From: a virus
Reading direction: 5' to 3' (one strand)
DNA length: 26,071 nt
IMG/VR virus record: IMGVR_UViG_3300043464_000804
Location: 1 to 26,071 of that record
Shown here piece after piece: positions 5,603-13,329 of the stretch. The notes beneath the pieces are model-generated. The model was not told the DNA's origin. It saw nothing but the letters and a program-made list of their open reading frames with translations, and did not search any database. Position 1 is the stretch's first letter; each line of letters opens with the position of its first letter. Made by a program: the position numbers and the translations under genes.

Positions 5603-5940
5603 GCAATAAAAAGCGAACAGTGGCACAGACGCTGACAACAAGCAGCCAAGATGTTTATGTTGTTCCGCCTACATTTAGGGCTGACATCAGCAGCATCTTT
5701 GTTTCTAATGGAAGCGACAGCACCGTTAACGTAACGCTACAATGGTATCGTGCTAGCGATGCAGCGTCGTTCGACATTATGGATGCTGTGCAAATGAAAT
5801 CACGTAGCATTCTGCAGATTACAGCACCTCTCTATCTTGATAAGAACGACAAAATTGTTGGCTTTGCTAGTGTTGGTAGCAGCGCCATCACCGTGTCTAT
5901 TCGCACAGAAGAATTTTTTGCCAGTAATACACAATCATGA
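5599..5940 (+). CDS. Small beta-sandwich-like phage protein
   Basis: A 113-residue protein with alternating hydrophobic residues throughout (DVYVVPPTFRADISSIFVSNGSDSTVNVTLQWY, then ILQITAPLYLDKNDKIVGFASVGSSAITVSIRTEE). This points to a single immunoglobulin-like or jelly-roll fold. Similar small proteins sit beside structural genes in other phages. It overlaps the preceding gene by ATGA, and its stop overlaps the start of the small terminase gene the same way, so the three are probably translated together. Probably a small virion or fibre-associated component; no specific function can be assigned. Confidence 0.55.
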   Translation: MSNKKRTVAQTLTTSSQDVYVVPPTFRADISSIFVSNGSDSTVNVTLQWYRASDAASFDIMDAVQMKSRSILQITAPLYLDKNDKIVGFASVGSSAITVSIRTEEFFASNTQS

Positions 5941-6299
5941 AACAACTTAACGAACAGCAAAAGAAATTCATTGACGCATTGCTTGGCGATGCCAATGGTA
6001 GTCCCGTTCGCGCTAAAGAGCTTGCAGGCTATAGCAAAACCTATCCTACGAAGGAATTGATGTTTACTCTGAAAGAGCACATCATCGAAGCAACTCAGCT
6101 ATACATTGCCATGCATGCTCCTAAAGCGGCTATGGCTGTCATCAGTGGCATCGATGATCCTACAGAGCTTGGCATCAAGGAAAAGCTGTCTGCTGCCAAA
6201 GACCTTCTTGACAGGTCTGGTGTTGTTAAGACGGAGAAGCTGGAAGTGCAAACAAGTGGTGGCATTATGATATTGCCTCCGAAGGACTCCTCTGAGTAA
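5937..6299 (+). CDS. Terminase small subunit-like protein
   Basis: A 120-residue, mostly helical protein. The N-terminal LNEQQKKFIDALLG and RAKELAGYSKTYPTKEL (about 4-41) resemble the DNA-binding part of phage terminase small subunits. The middle (APKAAMAVISGIDDPTELGIKEKLSAAKDLLDRSGV, about 60-95) resembles their oligomerisation helices, and the tail GGIMILPPKD is typical. It would bind the viral packaging site and hand the DNA to the large subunit. It lies two genes upstream of the large subunit, which supports the call. Confidence 0.7.
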   Translation: MKQLNEQQKKFIDALLGDANGSPVRAKELAGYSKTYPTKELMFTLKEHIIEATQLYIAMHAPKAAMAVISGIDDPTELGIKEKLSAAKDLLDRSGVVKTEKLEVQTSGGIMILPPKDSSE

Positions 6300-6301
6300 T
6301 A

Positions 6302-6763
6302 ATGACTAGAGAACTGGGACATTGGCTTCTTCCTCAACCTGTAGAGCGCACTGAATACGTCAAAATACCACGTCTTAGAAAAGGAATGCTCATCCCCTTT
6401 GGATATAGGGTTGAGGAGTCTGATCCAAATTGGTATGTCCCAATACCAAAAGAGCTTGATGCTCTAAAGATTGCTGAGCAATATTGCAAACGATATACGT
6501 TTCAGCAAGTTGCAAACTGGCTTACAAAACAAACAGAACGTTCAATATCTGGCGATGGGCTAAGGAAACGGCTTAGAGATGAAAGACGGCGAAAGCATAA
6601 ACACAATTTCTATGTTGCCCTTGCCAGCAGATACAAAGACGCGCTCGAAAAGGCAAAAGCCTTCGAAACCACCCTTGGCAAAAAAGACAAAACAGCCTTC
6701 TTCGATCAAGAGCCCTATCTCAGTCTCTACGAGCGACACCCAATCCCTGAGCGCATTGAATGA
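6302..6763 (+). CDS. HTH DNA-binding protein of the packaging module
   Basis: A 153-residue protein starting two bases after the small terminase stop. Residues about 48-96 (PKELDALKIAEQYCKRYTFQQVANWLTKQTERSISGDGLRKRLRDERRR) look like a helix-turn-helix: a helix, 'TFQQVANWLT', a turn and a basic recognition helix. A basic coiled helix follows. In related phages I recall this segment at the N-terminus of, or next to, the large terminase. Here it is a separate frame ending eight bases inside the large terminase gene. It probably helps recognise DNA during packaging. Confidence 0.55.
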   Translation: MTRELGHWLLPQPVERTEYVKIPRLRKGMLIPFGYRVEESDPNWYVPIPKELDALKIAEQYCKRYTFQQVANWLTKQTERSISGDGLRKRLRDERRRKHKHNFYVALASRYKDALEKAKAFETTLGKKDKTAFFDQEPYLSLYERHPIPERIE

Positions 6764-8168
6764 AGTAGAGATTCAGAGCATCATCTTCAAGCCCAATACA
6801 GGCCCTCAGACAGCCTTTCTAGCGTCTTCTGAGCGTGAGGTGCTGTATGGAGGTGCTGCAGGCGGTGGCAAGAGCTATGCGATGCTTGCAGACCCGCTGC
6901 GCTACATCAGCCATCCACAGTTTTCTGGATTGCTTCTGCGTCACACTACAGAAGAACTACGAGAACTTGTGTGGAAGTCTCAAGAACTCTATCCCAAAAT
7001 CATTCCCGGCATCAAGTGGAGTGAGCGTAAGTTTCAATGGGAAGTGCCGGGTGGTGGCAGGCTGTGGATGTCCTACCTTGATAGAGACGAAGATGTGTTG
7101 CGCTATCAGGGTTTGTCGTTTAGCTGGATTGGTTTTGACGAGTTGACTCAATGGTCAACACCATTTGCATGGAACTACATGCGTTCTCGTCTTCGTACAG
7201 CAGCGTCAGACCTGCCGGTGTACATGAGAGCATCAACAAATCCGGGTAATAGAGGGCATGCTTGGGTTAAGAAGATGTTCATTGACCCTTCACCACCCAA
7301 TGAGGCCTTTTGGGCTACCGACATTGACACTGGTGATGTCATGACATACCCTGAAGGACATAGTAGGGCAGGGCAACCGTTGTTTAAGCGACGATTTATC
7401 CCTGCAAAACTGTCTGATAACCCATATTTGACCAAATCTGGTGACTATGAAACAATGCTTTTGTCGTTGCCAGAGCATCAAAGGCGTCAACTACTAGAAG
7501 GAGATTGGGATGTTGCGGAAGGTGCTGCATTTCCTGAGTTCAAACGATCAATTCACGTGGTTGAGCCTTATTCTATTCCTTCCGATTGGACTCGTTTTCG
7601 TGCTTGCGACTACGGCTATGGTAGTTTTACTGCTGTGCTATGGTTTGCTGTTGCTCCTGACGAGTCTTTGGTGGTCTATCGCGAGCTATATGTCACAAAA
7701 GTGCTTGCCGAAGACTTGGCAGAACAGATTTTGAAGCTTGAAGCTGGTGAACGTATTCGATATGGGGTGTTAGATAGCTCATGTTGGGCAAAACGTGGTG
7801 ATACAGGCCCGTCTATCGCTGAAAGAATGATTTTAAGGGGATGTAAGTGGCGTCCTTCTGATCGTAGTGCTGGTAGTCGTGTTGCGGGTAAGAATGAAAT
7901 ACATCGACGTCTTCAAATTGATCAATTTACAGGGCATCCGCGCATAACATTCTTTCAAAACTGTACACAAACCATTGCTGATTTGCCAACAATACCATTA
8001 GATAAGGCAAATCCAGAAGATGTTGACACTAAAGTTAAGAACGACCACACATACGATGCTTTTCGATACGGTGTTATGACTCGTCCACGTAGTGCAAACA
8101 TCTTTGATTTTGATCCAGCTAAACAATCGCGTGGTCAGATCGTTTTCGACAAGAATTTTGGCTATTGA
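6756..8168 (+). CDS. terL: Terminase large subunit
   Basis: A 470-residue protein counted from the TTG at 6756. The motor ATPase has Walker A GGAAGGGKS (32-40) and Walker B WIGFDE (124-129, with catalytic Glu129). The C-terminal RNase H-like nuclease shows three acidic positions: D285 in RACDYGYG, D340 in GVLDSS and D434 in TYDAFRYG. It cuts and pumps viral DNA into the capsid through the portal. The frame is open upstream to 6579, but that part is a low-complexity S/K/P-rich stretch overlapping the HTH gene. The TTG overlapping the HTH stop by eight bases fits coupled translation better. The start remains uncertain. Confidence 0.93.
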   Translation: MNEVEIQSIIFKPNTGPQTAFLASSEREVLYGGAAGGGKSYAMLADPLRYISHPQFSGLLLRHTTEELRELVWKSQELYPKIIPGIKWSERKFQWEVPGGGRLWMSYLDRDEDVLRYQGLSFSWIGFDELTQWSTPFAWNYMRSRLRTAASDLPVYMRASTNPGNRGHAWVKKMFIDPSPPNEAFWATDIDTGDVMTYPEGHSRAGQPLFKRRFIPAKLSDNPYLTKSGDYETMLLSLPEHQRRQLLEGDWDVAEGAAFPEFKRSIHVVEPYSIPSDWTRFRACDYGYGSFTAVLWFAVAPDESLVVYRELYVTKVLAEDLAEQILKLEAGERIRYGVLDSSCWAKRGDTGPSIAERMILRGCKWRPSDRSAGSRVAGKNEIHRRLQIDQFTGHPRITFFQNCTQTIADLPTIPLDKANPEDVDTKVKNDHTYDAFRYGVMTRPRSANIFDFDPAKQSRGQIVFDKNFGY

Positions 8169-8211
8169 TGACTTTGATGTATAACCCGACACCGCTACAT
8201 AGGAAATAATT

Positions 8212-10293
8212 ATGGCTATTCGTAACGATAACAATTTCATTGACGATAAATCTATTGGTCTACCAGATGACAGCGGTGAAACCACGTTTGCTGGTGGTTC
8301 GCTCATCAATTTTGTCAAAGAACGATATAGTCGTTCGAAGCAATCTCGTCGTTATGATGAAGAACGTTGGCTTCGTGCCTATCGTAACTATCGCGGCATC
8401 TATGGTCCCGATATGAAGTTTACAGAGACTGAGAAGTCTCGCGTATTCATCAAAGTTACTAAAACAAAGGTGTTGGCGGCATATGGTCAAATCATTGATG
8501 TATTGTTTTCCGGTAGCAAGTTTCCTCTTTCTGTTGATCCTACTCCGCAACCGTTAGGCATTGCTGAGCATGTCCACATTGACGTTGCTGAAGAACAAAA
8601 GAAGGCTGCTGGACAGCCTGTAGCGCCTTCTATTGACATTACAAAGCCTCTTCCCCCCGGCACCAAGATTTCTGATTTGTTGGGATCGATGAAGAATGCT
8701 TTCAAAGGGCTTAATGTCAAAGAAGGTGCAGGCAAACTACCTACGCAGGTAACGTTTTCTCCAGCACAAGTTGCTGCACAGAAGATGGACAAGAAGATTC
8801 GTGATCAGCTTGATGAAAGCAAGGCTGCGACACATCTTCGTTCTACATCGTTTGAGCTTGCCCTATTTGGTACAGGTATTATGAAGGGTCCGTTTGCAGT
8901 GGATAAGGAATATCCGCGTTGGGAAAACGGTAAATATAAGCCCATTCTAAAAACTATGCCGAAGGCGCAGCACGTTAGCGTCTGGAATAGCTACGTCGAT
9001 CCTGATGCCAGCAACATCGATGAGTCTTCATATTTCATTGAGCGTCATAAGCTGAATAAGACTCAGTTGCTTGAGTTGAAGCGTCGGCCTATGTTTCGTA
9101 ACAGCGTCATTGACGCACTTGTTGCTGACGGTCCCAACTATACAAAGGAATATTGGGAAGACGATTTGAGCGATTATCAGCCCAACATGGGTGTTGAACG
9201 TTGGGAAGTTTTGGAATATTGGGGAAATGTCGATATTGAATTGCTTCGTGATAATGACATCGATATTCCTTCTGAGTTTGAGGACAGCGTTGAATTGCAG
9301 GCAAACATCTGGTTTAGTGGTGGCAAAATCATACGTCTTGTCCTCAATCCTTTTAAGCCTGCTCGTATTCCCTACTACGTGGTGCCATATGAGCTAAATC
9401 CGTACTCAATGTTTGGTGTTGGCGTCTCTGAGAACATGGACGACACACAAACTCTGATGAATGGGTTTATGCGGCTTGCTGTAGACAACGCTGTGCTTTC
9501 TGGAAATCTCGTATTTGAGATTGACGAAACCAATCTAGTGCCCGGTCAAGACTTGACAGTGTACCCCGGTAAGGTGTTTCGTCGTCAAGGCGGCGCACCC
9601 GGTCAAGCCTTGTTTGGAACATCGTTTCCTAACGTAGCTCAAACCAATCTTCAGCTATTTGATAAGGCGCGAGTGCTTGCTGATGAGTCTACCGGCATGC
9701 CTTCGTTTGCTCACGGACAAACAGGCGTAAGCGGTGTTGGTCGCACATCATCTGGTATTTCTATGCTGATGAATGCTGCCTCTGTCAATATCAAAACTGT
9801 TATCAAGAATATGGACGACTATTTGCTTCGTCCTATTGGTGAAGCTTTCTTTAGCTTCAACATGCAGTTTGATCCTGATCCTGAGATTGTTGGTGATCTT
9901 GAAGTTAACGCACGCGGCACTGAATCGTTGATGGCTAACGAAGTTCGTAGTCAACGTCTGCTTCAATTCTTGCAGGTTGTACAAAATCCTGTGCTGGCTC
10001 CTTTTGCTAAGCTGCCCTACATTGTCAGGGAAATTGCTAAGTCGATGGACCTTGATCCAGAGCTTGTATCTAACGATATGGAAGAGGCAGCTAAGCAGGC
10101 CCTGCTGTTGCAGAAGATGCAGCCTCCTGCAGCGCCTGCAGCGCCCGGTGGTGCCCCTCCTGCGCCGGGAGAACAACCAATGCCAGTGTCTGATACGAGC
10201 GGTGGTGGTGGTGGCAACATTGGTGTTGGCACTGCTCCTACACCGGGTGAACAAGGCTTTAGCGCTGCTCCTCAACAGCCTCCGATGCAATGA
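8212..10293 (+). CDS. Portal protein
   Basis: A 693-residue protein with AGGAAA eight bases before the ATG. It follows the terminase, and the next gene overlaps its stop. Recognisable portal-like segments include RYDEERWLRAYRNYRGIYG near 44-62, the central ERWEVLEYWGNVDIELL near 326-342, PYYVVPYELNPYSMFGVG near 387-404 and MNAASVNIKTVIKNMDDYLLRPI near 522-544. The last 60 or so residues are Pro/Gly/Ala-rich and probably disordered. It would form the dodecameric ring at the capsid vertex where DNA enters and the tail attaches. The length is close to that of P22-type portals. Confidence 0.87.
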   Translation: MAIRNDNNFIDDKSIGLPDDSGETTFAGGSLINFVKERYSRSKQSRRYDEERWLRAYRNYRGIYGPDMKFTETEKSRVFIKVTKTKVLAAYGQIIDVLFSGSKFPLSVDPTPQPLGIAEHVHIDVAEEQKKAAGQPVAPSIDITKPLPPGTKISDLLGSMKNAFKGLNVKEGAGKLPTQVTFSPAQVAAQKMDKKIRDQLDESKAATHLRSTSFELALFGTGIMKGPFAVDKEYPRWENGKYKPILKTMPKAQHVSVWNSYVDPDASNIDESSYFIERHKLNKTQLLELKRRPMFRNSVIDALVADGPNYTKEYWEDDLSDYQPNMGVERWEVLEYWGNVDIELLRDNDIDIPSEFEDSVELQANIWFSGGKIIRLVLNPFKPARIPYYVVPYELNPYSMFGVGVSENMDDTQTLMNGFMRLAVDNAVLSGNLVFEIDETNLVPGQDLTVYPGKVFRRQGGAPGQALFGTSFPNVAQTNLQLFDKARVLADESTGMPSFAHGQTGVSGVGRTSSGISMLMNAASVNIKTVIKNMDDYLLRPIGEAFFSFNMQFDPDPEIVGDLEVNARGTESLMANEVRSQRLLQFLQVVQNPVLAPFAKLPYIVREIAKSMDLDPELVSNDMEEAAKQALLLQKMQPPAAPAAPGGAPPAPGEQPMPVSDTSGGGGGNIGVGTAPTPGEQGFSAAPQQPPMQ

Positions 10294-10514
10294 TAGAGAA
10301 ACAATATCTTGCCAAACTTGGCACTCTGACGCAATATCACCAATGGGAAGCGTTCATGGAAATGCTAAATGCTCATATGGACAATCATCAGCGAAAGCTT
10401 GAGCAAGCATCAGAAGTGACAGAGCTATACCGAGCACAAGGTGCCATTATGGCGCTTAAGTCGCTCACAAAACTGAAGGACGAAATCAATGGGCTTCGGG
10501 AAAAAGCGCAGTAG
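10290..10514 (+). CDS. Small helical protein after the portal
   Basis: A 74-residue protein overlapping the portal stop by ATGA. The sequence (YHQWEAFMEMLNAHMDNHQRKLEQASEVTELYRAQGAIMALKSLTKLKDEINGLREK) is almost entirely amphipathic helix and probably a coiled-coil hairpin. No signal peptide or membrane segment is present. Similar tiny proteins follow portal genes in other aquatic podoviruses, as I recall, but have no known role. The next gene starts 26 bases inside its end, again pointing to coupled translation. Confidence 0.65.
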   Translation: MIEKQYLAKLGTLTQYHQWEAFMEMLNAHMDNHQRKLEQASEVTELYRAQGAIMALKSLTKLKDEINGLREKAQ

Positions 10515-12195
10515 TAAAGTTGGCGTTGGAGCCATCACTACAAACAAAAAGAAGTTGTTCGCTGAAGGCGGGATGATGGACGATGGAAAGTCTGTTGATC
10601 CTGTCAGCGGCAATGATGTGCCTACTGGTTCTCTTGCTGAAGAAGTGAGGGATGACGTTGACGCTAAGTTGTCACCGGGTGAGTTTGTCATCCCTGCTGA
10701 TGTTGTTCGTTTTATTGGTCTTGAGCGACTGATGAAGCTGCGAGACGACGCTAAGCGTGGTCTTGCTCGTATGAATGACATTGGTCAAATGGGAAATGCT
10801 GAAGCCGTTGGTGAAGCCTCTGATGACTCGTTTGAAGAAGACGACGACTTCGAAAACGAAATCGATGGCATCATGAAGGAAGTCGATCAAAATGAAATTG
10901 GTCGTCAGACGGAGATGGCATTCAATATTGGCGGCTTTGTCAACGCTAGTTATTACGACATTGAGAAAGCACCAAAGAATCCTGCGCTAGACATTCGTTT
11001 TTTCAAAGACAACGAAGGTAAAGACTTCTACATGCCGTTCATCAACGGCAAGCCTATGAAGCCTATGCCTAATGGTGCTATACAGCAGAGTAGCAGACCT
11101 ACAAAAAGAATAACTCCTAGTGACCCTCTCGGCGAAGCTGGTGGTGGCGCTGGAGGAGGAGGCGGCGCAGGTGGTGGCGGTGTAACAAACAATACATCAG
11201 CAACAACAGGGTCAACAGCGACACAACAACAACAAATTTCAGACTCACAGAATGCTGGAGCAAGCTCTGGTATCAGTGGTGTTTATACGGGTAGCAACAT
11301 TGCAGACTTTGGTCGTAATGATATGATTTACAATCCCGGTGGTAGCGGGCCTGCTGGTGAAGTAACACTACAAGACCTACACTCTGGCATCACTAGTTCC
11401 GATGTAAGACTTGCAACCACCATTGCTAGCTCTGTTGCTTCCGCAATGGGTATTCCCGGTATTGTAACCTTGCCCATGCGCCTTGCTATCAATAAATTTG
11501 GTGCTGATAAATACAATGAATGGATTGGTAAAGTTAATCAAGAAATTGTGGGCGACGCTGGTGGAATTGATACATCCACTACAGAAGGTAGAGCCGGTGC
11601 AGCTTCACAGATTGATCAGCTTACAGACAACACCTCTTCTAAGCCTGCAGCGTCTGCTGGTGCCATTGGTACAGGCAGCATTGCCGCCCAAGCAAGTGCT
11701 GCTGTAGCAGATGCGTTAAAAGGCACTGGGCTTTCTGACGAGCAGATTGGCACATTTGCACAACGTGCTGCAGATGCTATCATTAGTGGTGCTGATCAAA
11801 ATAATGCCATCAACAACGCAAAGAATGCTGCGGTCGATGCTATTCAAGAAAAATTTAGTGATCAATTTGGTCTAGCCAATGTAACCAGAGAAGACATTGT
11901 AAACACCGTCTTCAATCGTCAAGCAGAAACACAAACAAGTGTTGTCGATACAGGCTTTAGCATGCCATATGAAGCTCCAGCATTTGACAGCACTGGTGAC
12001 TTCAGCATGCCATATGAAGCTCCAGCATTTGACAACTTTGACTCGGCTGGTGTAGACTTCTGGGGTTGGGATAATTTTGGTGGCGGCTACGACGGAGGCT
12101 ATGGCATCGGCGGTGGTAGCTATGGCGGCTACGACGGAGGCTATGGCGGTGGCGGTGGCGGTGGATTTAAGCCGGAAACGTTTCAACTCAACTAA
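10489..12195 (+). CDS. Virion-associated protein with acidic N-terminus and Gly-rich tail
   Basis: A 568-residue protein; its ATG lies inside the preceding gene with AAGGA upstream. The N-terminal region holds FAEGGMM, DAKLSPGEFVIPADVVRFIGLERLMKLRDDAKRG and an acidic stretch (about 100-140). The 'LSPGEFVIPADVVR' motif recurs in phage proteins near portal genes. Next come a poly-Gly linker (about 219-232), a long Ala-rich helical part (about 305-480), and a C-terminal tail with a duplicated SMPYEAPAFD and GGYDGGYG repeats. The location between portal and scaffold suggests a virion or assembly protein, perhaps internal. The exact role is unknown. Confidence 0.55.
   Translation: MGFGKKRSSKVGVGAITTNKKKLFAEGGMMDDGKSVDPVSGNDVPTGSLAEEVRDDVDAKLSPGEFVIPADVVRFIGLERLMKLRDDAKRGLARMNDIGQMGNAEAVGEASDDSFEEDDDFENEIDGIMKEVDQNEIGRQTEMAFNIGGFVNASYYDIEKAPKNPALDIRFFKDNEGKDFYMPFINGKPMKPMPNGAIQQSSRPTKRITPSDPLGEAGGGAGGGGGAGGGGVTNNTSATTGSTATQQQQISDSQNAGASSGISGVYTGSNIADFGRNDMIYNPGGSGPAGEVTLQDLHSGITSSDVRLATTIASSVASAMGIPGIVTLPMRLAINKFGADKYNEWIGKVNQEIVGDAGGIDTSTTEGRAGAASQIDQLTDNTSSKPAASAGAIGTGSIAAQASAAVADALKGTGLSDEQIGTFAQRAADAIISGADQNNAINNAKNAAVDAIQEKFSDQFGLANVTREDIVNTVFNRQAETQTSVVDTGFSMPYEAPAFDSTGDFSMPYEAPAFDNFDSAGVDFWGWDNFGGGYDGGYGIGGGSYGGYDGGYGGGGGGGFKPETFQLN
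11959..12147 (+). repeat. Two in-frame direct duplications in the Gly-rich tail
   Basis: A 31-bp sequence is repeated exactly at 11959-11989 and 12004-12034 (period 45 bp, 15 codons). A 24-bp sequence is repeated exactly at 12082-12105 and 12124-12147 (period 42 bp). Exact identity at the DNA level means recent duplication by slippage or recombination. Both keep the reading frame. Confidence 0.85.
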
Positions 12196-12223
12196 AACCA
12201 ATCTACATATTGTTACTCACCAA

Positions 12224-12239
12224 ATTATTTCTAAATAAT
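12224..12239. repeat. AT-rich hairpin before the scaffold gene
   Basis: ATTATTT/AAATAAT with a 2-nt centre lies in the 65-nt gap between two genes, just upstream of the AAAGGA ribosome-binding site of the next gene. It is too weak and lacks a T-run to be a terminator. It could be a processing site or a spacer. Confidence 0.35.
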
Positions 12240-12260
12240 CATTAAAGGAATTCTTAACAC

Positions 12261-13118
12261 ATGTCAAATGCAATTGCAGTACCTGTACAAACTAAGGTGG
12301 CTCCGTTTTCTCTGCGCCGCAATGCACTAGAAGATCGCATCAAGAAAGACGAGGAAGAACTTGAAAACCTCAAATCCAACGTCAATGATAAAGAAGCTAA
12401 GGAAGAAACTTCTGACGAAAATTTGTCGGCAGAAGAGAAAACTTTCAAGAAGCGTTACGGCGATCTTCGTCGGCATTCGCAAAAGGTTGAAGACGATCTT
12501 CGAAAAGAAGTCGATGAACTGAAAGCACTTGTTCAAAAGACTACAGAGAAGCAGATGAAGCTGCCTGCGCGTGATGAAGACATTGATATGTGGGCAAAGC
12601 AATATCCTGATGTCTATCGCATTGTTGAAAGCATTGCGCTGAAGAAGGCAAAGGAAACGCAGAAGTCTCTTGAAGAGCGTATGCGTAAGGTTGATGAGAG
12701 TGAGCGAGAAACGTCACGCGAAAAAGCACGTGTCGAATTGCTGAAGCTGCATCCCGACTTCGATAAGATTGAAGACAACGAAGACTTCCACAATTGGGCA
12801 GAAGAGCAACCAAAATGGGTACAGGATGCGTTGTATGAGAACGATGATGACTTCCGCTCTGCGGCACGTGTCATCGATCTTTACAAGGCAGATCGAAACA
12901 TCAGCAAGCGTAAGGCGTCAGAGGATAAGTCTGCTGCACAGGCTGTTAACACCCGTGGCCGATCTACTCCGAATGCAACGGCAGATCAAGAAGGCGTTTT
13001 CTATGAAAGCCAAGTGCAGAAGATGTCCATCACTGAATACGAAGCAAATCAAGAAAACATTGTAAAAGCAATGCGTTCTGGTAAATTTGTATACGATATT
13101 TCAGGAAATGCGCGTTAA
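12261..13118 (+). CDS. Capsid scaffolding-like protein
   Basis: A 285-residue, highly charged and mostly helical protein. Acidic and basic residues alternate through a predicted coiled coil (about 20-100, EDRIKKDEEELENLKSN to KEVDELKALVQKTTEKQ). KLPARDEDIDMWAKQYPDVYRIVESIALKKAKE follows (about 99-131), then further helices. A polar linker and a small C-terminal segment (MSITEYEANQENIVKAMRSGKFVYD) come last; scaffolds often use such an end to touch the coat protein. It sits directly upstream of the major capsid gene, the usual scaffold position. It would direct procapsid assembly and then leave. Confidence 0.72.
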   Translation: MSNAIAVPVQTKVAPFSLRRNALEDRIKKDEEELENLKSNVNDKEAKEETSDENLSAEEKTFKKRYGDLRRHSQKVEDDLRKEVDELKALVQKTTEKQMKLPARDEDIDMWAKQYPDVYRIVESIALKKAKETQKSLEERMRKVDESERETSREKARVELLKLHPDFDKIEDNEDFHNWAEEQPKWVQDALYENDDDFRSAARVIDLYKADRNISKRKASEDKSAAQAVNTRGRSTPNATADQEGVFYESQVQKMSITEYEANQENIVKAMRSGKFVYDISGNAR

Positions 13119-13153
13119 CACTTGACACTGCGTTAAAAACGTGTTTCAACGGG

Positions 13154-13183
13154 GACGTTGTCAGAAATGGCAACGTCTTTTTT
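13154..13183 (+). terminator. Intrinsic terminator between scaffold and capsid
   Basis: A 9-bp stem, GACGTTGTC against GGCAACGTC with one G-U pair, has a 6-nt loop and is followed at once by six T. It lies about 35 nt after the scaffold stop. It should separate the packaging and scaffold transcript, at least in part, from capsid transcription. Confidence 0.85.
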
Positions 13184-13225
13184 GTTTCTGTCAAGAGTTG
13201 TATCGACAACCCAAGCAGATAGCCG

Positions 13226-13329
13226 TTGTAGTTAATTGAAACTAGATCAGTTAAGTATAACCACCTATTTCTCGCAAGGCCCGATAAAATCCTAAGACAG
13301 TATTAAATGCTAATATAGGAGAAATCATC
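13226..13329 (+). promoter_or_regulatory. Possible capsid promoter and leader
   Basis: Downstream of the terminator, a TATAAC hexamer (13256-13261) resembles a -10 box. The best -35 candidates are TTAATT (13232-13237, 18-bp spacing) or TTGAAA (13236-13241, only 14 bp), both weak. A small stem GTTGT/ACAAC lies at 13197-13210, and GGAG stands before the capsid ATG at 13330. Since a terminator cuts off upstream reading, some promoter is expected here. The exact site is a guess. Confidence 0.3.

Noticed and set aside
6579-6755. N-terminal extension of the large terminase
   Set aside because: Low-complexity S/K/P/T-rich sequence in an alternative frame of the HTH gene. The conserved terminase region starts after 6756, although a frameshift fusion remains possible and is listed as a finding.
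13122-13145. TTGACA just after the scaffold gene as a promoter
   Set aside because: No acceptable -10 hexamer occurs at 16-18 bp, and the terminator at 13154 would stop any transcript at once.
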